Notes: generated by a model from the sequence alone, not told the origin. DNA of 64,000 nucleotides from Choristoneura fumiferana (GCF_025370935.1 NC_133479.1:13401658-13465657), one strand, 5' to 3'; positions 12,483 through 24,656 are shown, counted from the first letter of the stretch. A program made the numbers and translations.

Positions 12483-12690
12483 CTAGCTTTTGTCCGCGGC
12501 TTTGTCCGCGTAGAATTCGCGCGCTGTTCCCTCGGGAACTGTGCATTTTTCCGGAATAAAAAATAGCACATGTCACTATCTGGCCAATCTCTATGCCAAA
12601 AATCACGTCAATCCATCGCTTCGCTTCGAAGTGAAAGACGGACAAACATACAAACACACAAACACTCACACTTTTACATTTATTATGGTA
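12483..12690 (-). mobile_element. Helitron-like element (minus)
   Basis: On the minus strand it ends GCCGCGGACAAAAGCTAG followed by T, and carries the internal CAGTTCCCGAGGGAACAG block seen at 4179-4397. Confidence 0.7.
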
Positions 12691-12830
12691 TGGATTAAAG
12701 AACAAAGCAATTATAATTATTTTCTATTTCGATTGAAAACCACTCTGGAATATAAATTGCAACATGAATTAAAGTTAATTATGAAAGTCGTTAGTTTTTA
12801 CATCTCTACGTTACGTACTAATAGACGTAT

Positions 12831-13056
12831 CATCATCATCATCCCAGCCTATATACGTCCCACTGCTGGGCACAGGCCTCCTCTCAGAACAAGAGGGCTT
12901 GGACCATAGTTCCCACGCTGGTCCAGTGCGGATTGGGAACTTCACACGCACAATTGAATTGCTTCGCAGGTTTGTGCAGGTTTCCTCACGATGTTTTCCT
13001 TCAGCGCAAAGCTCGTGGTAAATTTCAAATGTAATTCCGCAAAAAAAAAAAAAAAA
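12831..13056 (-). mobile_element. SINE-2 copy lacking its tRNA head (minus)
   Basis: Reverse complement of the SINE-2 body from the ATTACATTTGAAATTT region to the GGCTGGGATGATGATGATGA tail. It stops at a run of 16 A at 13041-13056, so the tRNA-like head with pol III boxes is absent. Confidence 0.8.
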
Positions 13057-14811
13057 GTATAGAAAAAATAATTATAAATCCTTTTATATCCTTTTCTGTA
13101 CATTTTCAAACTTCGCCCGCTATAGTATTCGGTCTTTATCACTCTGGTGCTAAGTGCAGGATATCCTTCCACGGACTCACAGTAAACTTTGAGGAAACGT
13201 TACCCACAGAGTAGCAACTTTGTCTTTGAAATAATATGAAAGTCGCTAATGAATGAAATTTCCCAAGCGTTTGAGTAAATAATAATATAGAAACAGTAGC
13301 TTACTTTATTAAATTTTATATTTTGTTATTGTGTCATCGCCATCGCTATGTAAGTTGCTGCTTATTATTGAAAGCAGTTAAGTACTTCATATTAATTTGA
13401 GCATATTTTTACGTTTACCTCCTCTGAGACCCGCCATACAACAAAAATTTACACCGAAATTTAAAACTTAATGTCTCATAGATAAAGTTGTTTTTTTTTT
13501 GTAAATTTGAATGATACAGAGAAAATGACACTATTCCTTTTTCAAAAGATTTATGTTCTATTGCTAACAATGTGTACTAGTATTATCACTTTGAACCCTA
13601 GGAGGTTAAATTAATGATAGTAGTTGTTATTGCAAGTAAAGTTTTGCAGAAATATAATTTCGAATCTAGACCGTTACAGGTAAATAAAGTGGTTAAAGCC
13701 GCAAAAGTTTTAAAGTCCTATAATTTACCTTTTAATACACTAAATTTATCTTAACAGTAAGGCAAAATTTGTTTTTAAAAAGAAAGTGCCCTTAAGGTGT
13801 CGTAAATGATTAGTTACCTTTACTACCAAGATACTGATAGAAATAATAAGCATGACGTAATTTTATTGCTTTCTGTACGAGTGGCCAATGCATGACCTAA
13901 AATGCGGTAAAAATACTGTAGAGCTCTGTTTCAGCACTTCCACAATCTGTCCGAATATTTGCATCGTCCAATTTCTTCAGAATCATCCTATTTCCAGAAA
14001 TAGCTCGCGTAATCCGGTACGGATAGCATCCAAGTCTCCAGAAGGATCGGGTTAGCGATAAGAAAGTAAATTATTGCCACACTGTTGACCGCAACGATCC
14101 TTGGCACCAATCGATTGTCCGAATGGTGTCGACTTTTACGAGTTTTCTGTTTGTGTTGATGACAGTTTTAGGGGTCCCCGCTGGAGGGTCCAAGTGAGCT
14201 GACGAATCGGTTTATCCTTGTTCAGACATGTAATTCTTTCTGTAACACGTTCTTTTGATGTTAGTGCAAGTCTGCTGTTTCTTGGTATCCATTCTGCCAT
14301 TAAAAGCAATTATACGTCCGATTCTACATGACATTTTATTACTCTCAATACATACTACATACAAAGCTAGTTTTACTTCCCTCGGATAAGTTTCTGGTAT
14401 TTTATGTGGCAGATATCTGTTACAAGGTATATGTATGAGGAAATTATCATTGAGTAGTTAAAGAGGTCTCTGCTGTGTACTTTTTTATAGAAGCATACAG
14501 TGGTAATAACTACCACAAAGCGGGGTATTTATTGAACTAAGTAGGTAAGGCAGTAGTCTTATAGTAGTAGCAAAAGTTTATCAAACCTGAACCTACGAGT
14601 ACATAATGTGTGTCAGGTATCTATACTCTAGTAATGAACCATACCTGTTTATTTACAGGATATAAATTTACGCTGGTATATCGATGTATACCGAAATATC
14701 TGGAGATTATTAAAGCTAGGCATCAACTCACTTTCTGTACCCAGTAGAAAATTTATCATTAAAAACCGTTACTGATACAAATTTGACTGCATGTTATGAA
14801 AATTCGACTTA
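13057..14811. other. 1.75 kb AT-rich, no gene seen
   Basis: Looked for exons on both strands; short frames only, no domain or repeat recognised. Confidence 0.55.
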
Positions 14812-15690
14812 CCGTAAAACGGGGTGAATAGAAATATTCTCGGGTTTTTTTTGTATGGCTACAAAAAACACCATTATCACTAAAGCCAATTACTTTAGTT
14901 TTTAGTATTAAGTTCAATATTTGTTTATTTTGCTTGCAACACGCGATAGTCGTGAAGTTAGTCAGAAGTATTAAATATTTTAGTGCAAAGAGAGACGTCA
15001 CCAAGGTAAGAAATAACAGTAGCAAAAACTTTTTTATAATACTGATTTTAGTGATAATTATAGTGTAGTGGCGTTTTAATCTAGTTACCCGGTGTTTGCA
15101 CTATCTGAATAATAAAACTTTTGACCGAGTTTATTCATAATCACGTGTAATTGTTCAAAAGTAATTTCATAACCGTTTCGGTTAGAAATTGAGGTGAATA
15201 GACACGGCATACGGGGTGACTAAATGCGCTATATGGGGTGATTAGGCACGCTATTTGAGGTGAGAAGACACGACAATGGGGTGAAAAATAACGACGGGAG
15301 GGGTTAATAGAAATGAATATGTTAGGGTTCTCAAATCTTTTCGGCCTCTACAGTAATGTACTATTATTTTTTATTCCTTTGACACGGTCCTATCACCCGC
15401 ATATTTTTTTTTTCACAATTATGACAACTCTGACTGAATTTGAGTGAATTTTCTATTCACCCCATATGTCGTGTCTACTGACCCCGTTTTACGGATTTGT
15501 AAAAATCTTGTGTTTTTTTTAAATTTTCGCTATACCAAGAACAATAAGGCTTATTTTTCTGATGCAAACTCGGAGAGCTTGTTAAGACTCACAAAAGAAA
15601 CACAATCTTAGGTCCTTTACTACATATTTAAATTCATTCTTAAAAATAGGTTGGAAGTTCAAAATCGTGTCTACTCACCCCGTTTTACGG
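14812..15690. mobile_element. MITE-H: 879-bp element with terminal inverted repeats and internal iterons
   Basis: Left end CCGTAAAACGGGGTGAATAG (14812-14831) is inverted at 15671-15690 with one mismatch in 20, and both ends sit next to a TA, as in Tc1/mariner-type MITEs. A third inverted terminus lies inside (15475-15494). Variants of GGGGTGAATAGACACG repeat at 15190-15310. No transposase visible. Confidence 0.7.
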
Positions 15691-16204
15691 TATTCAAAAA
15701 CGATTTCATACTGGTAACTAACCATACCTTTTGTGTTAGTGTCCATGTTTAGCAATTTTTAAGGGAGACATTTTTTAAGTCAGAATAAATTGTTCCTCAA
15801 TGAATCTGGTTTAAATTGCCATTTTAAACCTTTCAAAACTAAATTGCGACTTTTTAAAATTAATTCTACTTTCGTTCATTTTATCACTTTCTTGGAATAA
15901 AAAGGATCTTTTTGTCTCTGGGCACCCTTTCGCAAGTACCTACTATCGAAGTCACGCTCTATTAAGTTCGCGATGAGCTGATGTAATCACTTCACATCTA
16001 CCGATAGCTGATTGATGCTAGATTTTAAATTCACTTTTTAACCAACTTACAAAAAGTAACTTCTCAATTCAGTTGTATTTTCAAACACCGACGTCTACGA
16101 GTATAGTAATTAATAGAATTTTGAATAATATGGGGATCGCTTTAAGGGGAAATCACATGTAAAATTAATATTTTTAAATAAATAGTTTAATGGTACTTAG
16201 GATC
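15691..16204. other. AT-rich, no gene seen
   Basis: Nothing recognised on either strand. Confidence 0.55.
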
Positions 16205-16400
16205 ATAATCATCATTATTTCAGCCGTAGGACGTCCACTGTTGGACATAAGCCTCCCCATAGATTTTGCCAATTGAAGGGTCTGCCAAAATGATCTATCA
16301 TTTCAGTACATCTACCAAGTCGTCGCTAGACGCTCTCTGTTACCCACTGAGTGGTTGTGGGAGACCACTTCATTGGGTGCATGCAACAGGGATGTTTAAT
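16205..16400 (-). pseudogene. Diverged RTE-like 3' end (minus)
   Basis: Minus strand reads into GTCCAACAGTGGACGTCCTA and an ATGATGATTATGAT tail, the typical RTE 3' end. Coding part too decayed to translate. Confidence 0.5.
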
Positions 16401-16733
16401 CCAGACTCATTTTCGCTTCGCAGTTAAGTACAGTTCATTTGAATAAATATATTTTTATACACTAAACTGGTCAGCGATGGACTCTTTCCTGACCCCATAG
16501 CTAGCCTAATGAAAAATATGATGGGTATTTGGTAAGTGGTGAACATGTGTGAGGTCAAATGTGTAATTCACTGATTCATTAACAGCTATGAATCTAGTGA
16601 CTTGTGTAACTTTGTTTGCGATTAAAAAATACAAAAAACTACATTTTAATTTATTAAACAACTTTTTATTGTTTATTACATTATTGGCGCGTATTGAATG
16701 CATAAATGTTAAATACTGACCTTTTTTTATACG

Positions 16734-16985
16734 ACTGTATGGAAAACGAGCAAGTGGGTCTCCTGATGGTAAGAGATCACCACCACCCATAGACACCTGC
16801 AACACCAGGGTATTGCAGATGCGTTGCCAACCTAGAGGCCTAAGATGGGATACCTCAAGTGCCAGTAATTTCACTGGCTGTCTTTCTCTCCTCGCCGAAA
16901 CACAACAGTGCAACCACTGCTGCTTCACGGCAGGATTAGCGAGCAAGATGGTAGTAGGAATCCGGGCGGACCTTGCACCTGAAAT
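16734..16985 (+). repeat. Dispersed repeat family A, copy 2
   Basis: Starts near GGAAAACGAGCAAGTGGGTC and matches copy 1 to GGGCGGACCTTGCACC. It stops short of the CAAGGTCCTACCACCTGC end. Open frames here belong to the repeat. Confidence 0.8.
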
Positions 16986-18465
16986 TGCATCAGACAGGGA
17001 ATTTAGTAGGTAAAGAGAAATGCTTTCGTGTAAGCAACCAATGTTAGCAGTGGAATAATATTTAACAGTCACAGAAAATTCAAACTATTCTGCACCATTA
17101 ATCTCAAATTAATATTAAAAGAATTAGTCGAAGATGCCAATAAAAATCCAGTTATTTAATGGACACCTTATGCCACTTAAAAGTTTATTTCTGAAAATAA
17201 TTCACCTTTAAGCTTTAGCTCGTTCGTGCCTAACACAGAATAATTGACGAACCAATCCAATCCACTACAAAATTTTATTTGGTCTGGCTATACAAACAAA
17301 CAAATAACGACCAAGCTCTTTAAACCAACTACTGTATCGATCAGATGACACGTGAGGTCAACATTGTAGCCATAAGGCCTCGCTTTTCTCATCGGAATTG
17401 ATTTAATCTTAAATCTTTCAACTAGCAAAATTCTTGTATATTGTATTTATTTGCTTCAGTGATCTCGAAAACAGTTTTAACAATTTCCATGAAATTTGCT
17501 AATGGGCTTATGTGTTCTTATCTCTGAGAAAAAAAGCATGTTTTCCAATTTAAGTGATTTTATTATACTTTAAGTTTTTTCATGCGCAATAAGATCGGTA
17601 ATTTCGAGTAGTTTTTACAGCAAGTTTTCATAGCGCAAACTAAAATCTTTATACACACAACTGTCATTACACGTTTTATGTATCCTTATTCAACAGTGGA
17701 GTGGAGTTTTACTAATAAACTAATAAATTACACTTATAATAACACAAAACATGGATTGTGATTTTTGTAAATTCGTTCAGAGAACAACAGAAAAGATCAA
17801 CATATTATTAATCTCATAACTAACTAACACAAATGATTAAATATTGGTAAAAATAATCCAGCTAGAAATAAAGACATGATAAGAAGAGAACAATAACAAC
17901 GCAAGCCTAAGTATTCCACAAAGCTATAATACCACCGCTTATGAAGAAATATTTTCAAAGGTCGCGCTTTAGTCTTAATCCTCCACAAAAACTGTCCTTT
18001 ATATTGTACTTTATTGTGTTAACGTAAGGAAGACGGCGCATAAAATAGATTATGGTACTTTTTTTTTACATCATGAGAACGAGATGTTTTTGCAGGCTCG
18101 CGGTAATGTTATGGAACTTGGGTATAATCACCGTGTAGGGTAAGTAAAACCGTTATTACTTCCGTTATGAAATATAATCGTATAAATATTCATGGTGTAA
18201 CAGAAATTAAGGAATTCGAAGATTTTTTAATTAATTTCGCCATAGAATAGGTACGGTCTAGGACTTTAATCCCTGATCCACCATGAAACCATTTTACAGT
18301 AAACGTCATAGTGATATCGCATAACAAGGAAAATCATAATGACATTTCCTTTGATAAGTTTCCGTCTATTGCATCTACAGTTCAATTTAATGTTTCGACT
18401 AGTCAAGATTAGTTTGAGCTCTATATACATATATATCACTGCTCTATCTGCTGCTCTACTTGTAT
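16986..18465. other. 1.5 kb AT-rich, no gene seen
   Basis: No supported feature. Confidence 0.55.
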
Positions 18466-19000
18466 ATGTCGGCGGCCGATCGTAAAATCTGCCAAATCAC
18501 GAAATTTCTAGGCATATCGTGAAATGAGGGACATTCGCCGTATCGTTAAAACTCACCGATTTTCCTAGTGACGTTTAAGCAGATCATGAAATTCCTAAGC
18601 ATATCATGAAACGCCGCCATTTCAAGATTTGGCCAGTTTAGGCAGATCATGAAATTCCTAGGCATATCATGAAACGCCGCCATATCGGTCCTGGCACTTC
18701 GCCGGCGGCTGCCGCGGCACGCTCGCTCGGCTCGTGTGTTGTGGTCACAATTCATACTAAAAACTCCTCGCTTCGATTGTCGTATCTAAATTTTTCTTTT
18801 TTTTTGGCATATCACGATATGTGCCCGGTATAGAGCTAGGAATATCAACGAATGCGTTGCTCTAATCAATCTGCCCTATTGTTTCTCAGGCACATCGTGA
18901 TATGCCTGGCCAACTTTTAGGCATTTCATGAAATGGCGCCATTTCATGATATGCCTAGTAATTTCGTGATCTGGCGGACTTTACGATCGGCCGCTGACAT
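18466..19000. mobile_element. MITE-I: 41-bp inverted ends and internal ATATCATGAAA iterons
   Basis: GCGGCCGATCGTAAA near 18472 recurs inverted near 18982; similarity of the ends extends about 41 bp. Between them, GGCATATC(A/G)TGAAA words recur many times in both orientations, and a GC-rich core (CGCCGGCGGCTGCCGCGGCA) sits at about 18700. Its open frame is not a host gene. Confidence 0.7.
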
Positions 19001-19677
19001 ATATATTTCAATTTCAGCGTAACATTTCACCGGACAGTATTTTGGGTGATCTAATTTCAAAAATATAATTTAGTATTCCACATAATTTACAAAAAAAATC
19101 ACAAAAAATTCATACAATTTCACACTATTATTCAACTTTTACGGTGTCTCGTAACTTAAGAATTATATATTTTTTACTGCCCAAAAAGCTTTACTTGCGT
19201 AGCCGCTATCGTACACAAACAATAAAAATATATAATAAAAGTAATATGGAAGCGAAAACACGGCTGAGAATGCCTCAATAAAATAAACTTAACAGCAAGT
19301 AGGTTTCATAAAAAGAAAACAAACGTTTTCGCTCCCCACAAATATTTTCCTTTCTACGGCAATCGGAACCTTTCCGAAGAAATGTTTGAACTTTTTTCTT
19401 TTCGTAGGAATTGTAAGCAAATCACTGTACGCAATCAATAAACTTAAAATAAGGAACAAAACAACTGAATACAGATTGCTTTAATACTCGAGTTAAGATA
19501 CCTCATATATGTACTTATTTAAGCTTATTTATCACATTTCCATTTTCTCATTATACTTTTCTTGTAACTGAAAAATTCTTAAGTTATTCTGTAATTAAAA
19601 CTTCTGCCGTATCTTCGTAGTTTCTTTCATACATAATTATGCTTTATTATCCATCAGAACATGTAGAGTCTGTTTAA
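19001..19677. other. AT-rich, no gene seen
   Basis: No supported feature. Confidence 0.55.
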
Positions 19678-20112
19678 TCCTACTAATATTATAAATGTGA
19701 AAGTTTGTGTGTGTGTATGTTTGTTACTCCTTCACGATAAAACGGTTGGACGCATTTAGATGAAATTTAGTAAGTAGATAGCTGGACTACTGGAATAACA
19801 CAAAGGCTACTTTCTATTCCGATATTCCCACGGGATAGGGATAAAATATCGAAATAACACTTACTCATCTTAGTCATGAAATTTGTTATGTAGGTAGCTG
19901 GACGTCTAGAATAACGCATAGGCTACTTTTTATCCCGATATTCCCACGGGATAGGGATAGAATCTTGAAATTTCTACCGCTGGATTTAAAGTCTTGTAAT
20001 TTTGGACAGTTGTTCTTAACACAACCTCAATGAAGACCACGATATAAAATTTGGGAATTCCCAGGGGGATATTGTAAAATCCCCGATTTAACGCGTGCAA
20101 AGCCGCGGGTAA
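19678..20112 (+). mobile_element. Helitron-like element with internal tandem duplication
   Basis: 5' end A|TCCTACTAATATTATAAATG fits a Helitron TC terminus. A unit of about 110 bases ending TTCCCACGGGATAGGGATA is present twice (about 19766-19865 and 19877-19975). The 3' end is degenerate: GCCGCGGGTAACCA without CTAG. Confidence 0.65.
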
Positions 20113-20185
20113 CCACTCTTACTTTAATAATTCATTTACCCTTGTGTTACGGACAACTAGAATAACTAAACAGATTTTTTTTCTC

Positions 20186-20452
20186 GGCTGGATGGAAAAC
20201 GAGCAAGTGGGTCTCCTGATGGTAAGAGATCACCACCGCCCATAAACATCTGCAACACCAGGGGTATTGCAGATGCGTTGCCAACCTAGAGGCCTAAGAT
20301 GGGATACCTCAAGTGCCAGTAATTTCACCGGCCGTCTTACTCTCCACGCCGAAACACAACAGGGCGAGCACTGCTGCTTCACAGGAGGATTAGCGAGCAA
20401 GATGGTGGTAGCAATCCGGACGGACATTGCACAAGGTCCTACCACCTGCAAA
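20186..20452 (+). repeat. Dispersed repeat family A, copy 3
   Basis: Most complete copy, from GGATGGAAAACGAGCAAGTG to CAAGGTCCTACCACCTGCAA. Confidence 0.8.
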
Positions 20453-21030
20453 TTTATTATATGAATATGCGTTATTGGTTGTTTTTTGCGATAGTCGAAG
20501 ATAACCTCCATAACCTCGACATACAAAATAAGTACTAAAATTATTCCCAATTGCAAAATTGTATTATATTCTTAAGAAAATTACCAAATATCATGTTATG
20601 ATCTTCATTTACTAAAGAATCCTATGTAAAATTAAGACTTTCCCTTTAAGTTAAACTCTTGTTATTAATTAATTGATTATAGTTAGGCTGTGAGATGTTA
20701 TTTTATATATTTTGGATTTTATTCTAGACTTAAGTTCTTTGTGTATTATTCTCAGTAGTCACTAATTAATTAATATTAATTTTGATCATTTAATGTCTTC
20801 TACATTTGCTTCAGTTTTCACGTATCTGTATTTCGTCGACCGTGAGATAATTCACCGTACTAATTAAGCTTATTAAGCCCAAGGTAACGTTTTCTACAAT
20901 CTCTTTTGCCGTGATAACATAAAAGTAAATGTTCATTTGAGAATAACAGACTGAATACAGGAAAATTATTGAAGAAAATTCTTACATCAAATGTAGTGTC
21001 GAAATAGGGACTCATCAAAAATTATTTCTT
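20453..21030. other. AT-rich, no gene seen
   Basis: No supported feature. Confidence 0.55.
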
Positions 21031-21235
21031 GAATTGTCATCACCATTGTCATTACATCAGCCACAGGATGTCCACTGTTGGACCCCTCCCATATACCTAT
21101 ACTTCCAGTTGCTACGGTTGGAAGCAGTGGTGGACGTCCTACGCTGCGTTTGCCTATCCGCGGTCTCCATTCGAGAGCTTTGCAGCTCCGACGGCCATCT
21201 ATTCTTCGTGCTATATGGCATGTCAACGAGTTAAT
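21031..21235 (-). pseudogene. RTE-type LINE 3' fragment (minus)
   Basis: Minus strand encodes MTCHIARRIDGRRSCKALEW then RPRIGKRSVGRPP, the same region as RTE residues GHIARRTDGRWGQKVLEW, and continues to GGTCCAACAGTGGACATCC and an ATGACAATG tail. Short and decayed. Confidence 0.65.
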
Positions 21236-21480
21236 TCGCTTGACTATATCGGTGACCCTCGTTCTTCTACGTATTTCCTCATTTCTGAACTATAGTTATA
21301 TTAAACATCCTTGTATTACTTTTCGTTTTATCAAATACTAGCCTTTATCTGCGACTTTACTTACATTAACCAATTCGATTTTGCATTGAAATTCACTAAT
21401 ACTATTAGCTCGTACTATATTATGCAATAGGGCCCAGAAATAGTAAGCGAATCACTATATAATACTAATTAACCTATGCA

Positions 21481-22045
21481 TTATTCCACACGTAACCCTT
21501 ATACTTTCGCCATGTCTGTCTGTCTGTCTGTCCGTCCGTCCGCGGTTGTTAGAAAGCTGTAATTTTGCACGAATATATATGTAAACTATGTCGACAAAAT
21601 GGTACAATAAAAAAAAAATTTTTTACAGTACCTCCCATAGACGTAAAGTGGGGGTGATTTTTTTTTACTCATCCAAGCCTATAGTGTGGGGTATCGATTC
21701 ATTGATTTTTTTGCGAAATATTCTACTTGAAAGTGCAAATTTTCATTAAAATCGAGGGTCCCCCCACCTCTAAAATCTAAACCGGTAGATGGAAACATTT
21801 GAAAAAATTCAGGATGGTAGTAAGTATATCAAACTTCCAAGGAAAACTAAAACGGCTAAGTTTTCTTGTCAATTATTAGTAGTTTTACTCTTAAATAGCA
21901 GCCTAAGGTATAAAATATAACTAAACTTGGAAGATTCCGTATAAAATACGAAATCCTTAGAAAAATATTAATAATTTTTTGGTAATGGCTACGGGTAACC
22001 CTATTTTGGGCGTGTCCGATACGCTCTTGGCCGGTTTTGCGTGAT
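21481..22045 (+). repeat. Dispersed repeat family K, copy 1
   Basis: Begins in a GTCTGTCTGTCTGTCTGTCC tract, carries CCTCCCATAGACGTAAAGTG and ends GGGCGTGTCCGATACGCTCT then TGGCCGGTTTTG. Related copies at 45540 (+) and 60395 (-). Non-coding; class unknown. Confidence 0.65.
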
Positions 22046-22456
22046 GGAGTAACGAACACACACGCACACGCACATACGCATACTAATAAGTTTCCCCTTT
22101 ATAATATGAGTTAGATAAACTGCTCTTTATCAATACACCCTCAACCCCCAAACACAAATAGAAACTCACCTTAAAATGTTACATTTTAATGTTAATTCAA
22201 CATTAATCCATTGCGAACCCTCTGTCTTAAATACCTGAAAAGTTTTGATAGCAGTTTACGCCTCCGCTTTGAGTTGGGGTTTTGGGGGAAGTTTTTATGT
22301 GAAGATTAATTATAAAGGTAGACAGGGTATTGCCATCAAAAAAAATCCCTTTGCATCCCCACGTCTTAGTGCCGTCGTAATATTAAAAAGTTTGTTTCAT
22401 GTTTCAATTTGCTCGGAGTTTTCGTGGCTTTGGCTTCCATAACTGCATGTTGCGTT

Positions 22457-22895
22457 AATGAGGGCTATCGTTTTTAGTCTCACTATCTAGTGCGCCATCT
22501 GGCGCACTGCTGCGTGAGGTTTTTAAGTATGGCTTTCAAAGTCTGTTATTACGGGCGTGAAAACAAAGTTTAGATTAAAATCATATTTAATACACCTTAA
22601 AACCGTACCATAAAAATGTCGAGCATGCCACAGTGTTGCATAGTCCCCGTTTTGTTCGGAAAAAAGGGAGGACAAAGGTTTCCGAAAGACAAAACTGTCT
22701 CAAAACAAAGACATTCATTGCCCCGGAACGCATATTTGCCATAATTAATTTCAGATATTACAAAATATTCACACAATTATTCTAATTATAAATAAACCCG
22801 CGTAGCTCACTCAAAAACTATGAGATTTGACATTTCGGAGACCTCACGCTACACTAGCGCCTCTAGTGGCGAATTCATTCGCGATAGCCCTCATT
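22457..22895 (+). mobile_element. MITE-P: 439-bp element with inverted ends and a THAP-like start
   Basis: AATGAGGGCTATCG at 22457-22470 is inverted at 22882-22895; longer subterminal stretches (CTAGTGCGCCATCTGGCGCA on the left, CACTAGCGCCTCTAGTGGCG on the right) are also inverted-related. It contains the small frame described next. The half copy at 1233 shares its right 200 bases. Confidence 0.75.
22616..22744 (+). pseudogene. THAP-domain-like N-terminal remnant inside MITE-P
   Basis: Frame MSSMPQCCIVPVLFGKKGGQ then RFPKDKTV ends at a TAA near 22742. The M-P-x-C-C start, then K-K-G-G-x-R-F-P-K-D resembles the beginning of THAP zinc fingers (as in P-element transposases and cellular THAP proteins). 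The next expected Cys is absent (Leu) and the rest of the domain is lost, so it cannot be a working finger. Confidence 0.45.
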
Positions 22896-22929
22896 GAAGG
22901 AAAAATATCACCATATTTATATTATCTAA

Positions 22930-23230
22930 CCGTGGTGGCCTAGTGGTTTGACCAATAGCCTCTCAAGCAGAGGATCGTGGGTTCAAACCCCGGCTCGCAC
23001 CTTTGAGTTTTTCGCAATTAATGTGCAAAATTACATTTGAAATTTACCACGAGCTTTTCGGCGTAGGAAAACATCGTGAGGAAACCTGCACACACCTGCA
23101 AAGCAATTCAATGTTGTGTGTGAAGTTCTCAATCCACACTGGGCCCGCGTGGGAACTACGGCCCAAGCCCTCCTATTCTGAGAGGAGGCCTGTGCCCAGC
23201 ACTGGGACGTATATAGGCTGGGGTGGGTGG
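22930..23230 (+). mobile_element. SINE-2 copy
   Basis: Complete tRNA-like head (GGTGGCCTAGTGGTTTGACC, B box GGGTTCAAACCCC), body and tail GTATATAGGCTGGGGTGGG. Possible target duplications are imperfect. Confidence 0.85.
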
Positions 23231-23261
23231 ATTTAATCTAGGGTAAATGGGTGTTAATTAG

Positions 23262-23575
23262 GCAAGCGTGCTCCATCTTAGATCGTTTTCACATTATCCG
23301 ATCCGATATCATATTGGACGACCATGTGCTGTTTTCACATATTTCCGACAAAATCGTTCCGATACGGCCGGCTCAAAATGGCCGCCACGCACCGGGCTCT
23401 GCGCACGCAGAGACAATTTAGATACACGCATAGTGGTTAAGCGCAGCCTTATTTCTGTGTAAAAAAATTGTGCCGATGAAGATTATTTTGGAGCCCTGTA
23501 TCGTAACCGAAGCTTTCTGATATCCAAAATAAAACACCAAGTGCGAGTCGGACTCGCGCACCGAGGATTTCGTAA
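23262..23575. repeat. GC-richer dispersed-repeat fragments
   Basis: TTTTCACATTATCCGATCCG and TTTTCACATATTTCCGAC suggest a diverged MITE; at 23530-23572 CCAAGTGCGAGTCGGACTCG is a piece of the repeat whose fuller copy spans 43066-43748. Confidence 0.4.
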
Positions 23576-23702
23576 AAAATTTGCATGTATCTATGAATAT
23601 CCAGTATCAGCAGAGCCTTGCTCTTAAGAAAATGTATGTAGGGTGGTTAACCAACAACGCAATAAAAGGGGTGTATGTTTGACCCAGCGGTCAAACATAA
23701 CA

Positions 23703-23880
23703 CACTGTCCGCGTAGAATTCGGTTTTCACTATCCCGCGGGAACTATGCAATGAAACTATCCTATGTCCTTCCCCGGGACGTAAACTATCTGTATACCGA
23801 ATTTCATCTAAATTCGACGTGAGTAACAAACAAACAAACAGACTTATAAACAGTCTCATTTATTATATTATATAGTGGGA
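23703..23880 (-). mobile_element. Helitron-like fragment (minus)
   Basis: Minus-strand remnant from a degenerate 5' end near 23880 through ACAGATAGTTTACGTCCCGG to GAATTCTACGCGGACA; no CTAG end. A palindromic GTTTGACCCAGCGGTCAAAC lies just before it at 23677-23696. Confidence 0.55.
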
Positions 23881-24598
23881 TTTTGGAAAGCGAAAAATAA
23901 ATTGTGACTTGTTTTAACAGGATCACGAGGATTTTACGCCTCGAAAAATATTTGTGGCCGTAACCGAAACCAGCATAATAAGCATTTAATTAAATGTTTT
24001 ACCCATATATGCGATATATGATATCAAGAGATATGCCTGTTAACATAATTTTGGTTACCATTTAACACATAACCCATAACAGCAATGCTATTCATGTTGA
24101 GTGGCTTGCCAACAAGCTTATTAATGAAACGGACACTCACATTACACCAGCCTCACTTAAGTTACAGCTAAATAAAACAAATCAGATGAGGGTTTTCAAT
24201 TAATCATTCCTCACAACCAAACCGCTTACGGACAATACCCTCAGTCAAGTCAGCTTATGGAACACAATCGTAAACAATGACTTTGCTTATCATGGGTATT
24301 ATGCATCGTACAATTACGTTCACGTGGAGACGTCTTCTTTGTCACGTTTAAAGCCTATTTACCCTTTATAATGGGTATCTGGGTTATCGAGTTCTATGCT
24401 TACATTCAATAGATCGACGTCATCTGTGTCCCTCTTTCGACCTTCTTTGTATTGATACGCAAACTGTTGAGCTGTTTAGGAATTTTCATAAAAATAACAG
24501 ATAATGTGAACGGATGATCATGTTTCGCATGAGTTTTCGGAATTATTTTATAACAGTGCGTGGAGTTTTAAATAGCTTATTGTTGCCTTGTTCCAGAT
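23881..24598. other. AT-rich upstream region of Mp exon 1
   Basis: No recognised repeat or gene. Could hold regulatory sequence of the exon 1 promoter, but nothing specific is visible. Confidence 0.5.
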
Positions 24599-24636
24599 GA
24601 TATTATAATATATTAGCAGATAAATAGCGTCAGTTT
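24599..24636 (+). promoter_or_regulatory. Putative core promoter: TATA-like tract plus TCAGT initiator
   Basis: An AT-rich TATTATAATATATT tract starts at about 24601, roughly 30 bases before a TCAGT arthropod-type initiator at 24630-24634. Together they place a start site near 24632 and a 5' UTR of about 137 nt before the ATG at 24769. No good downstream promoter element was seen. Such AT tracts are common in this window, so this is a weak prediction. Confidence 0.3.
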
Positions 24637-24656
24637 TAGTGAAATAGTTGTAAACA

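Noticed and set aside
16506..17072. 188-codon minus-strand frame
   Set aside because: About half of it is the antisense of repeat family A and the remainder has no motif.
18546..18755. 69-codon minus frame with repeated FHDMxRNFMICLN
   Set aside because: The amino-acid repeat is only the translation of the ATATCATGAAA iterons of MITE-I.
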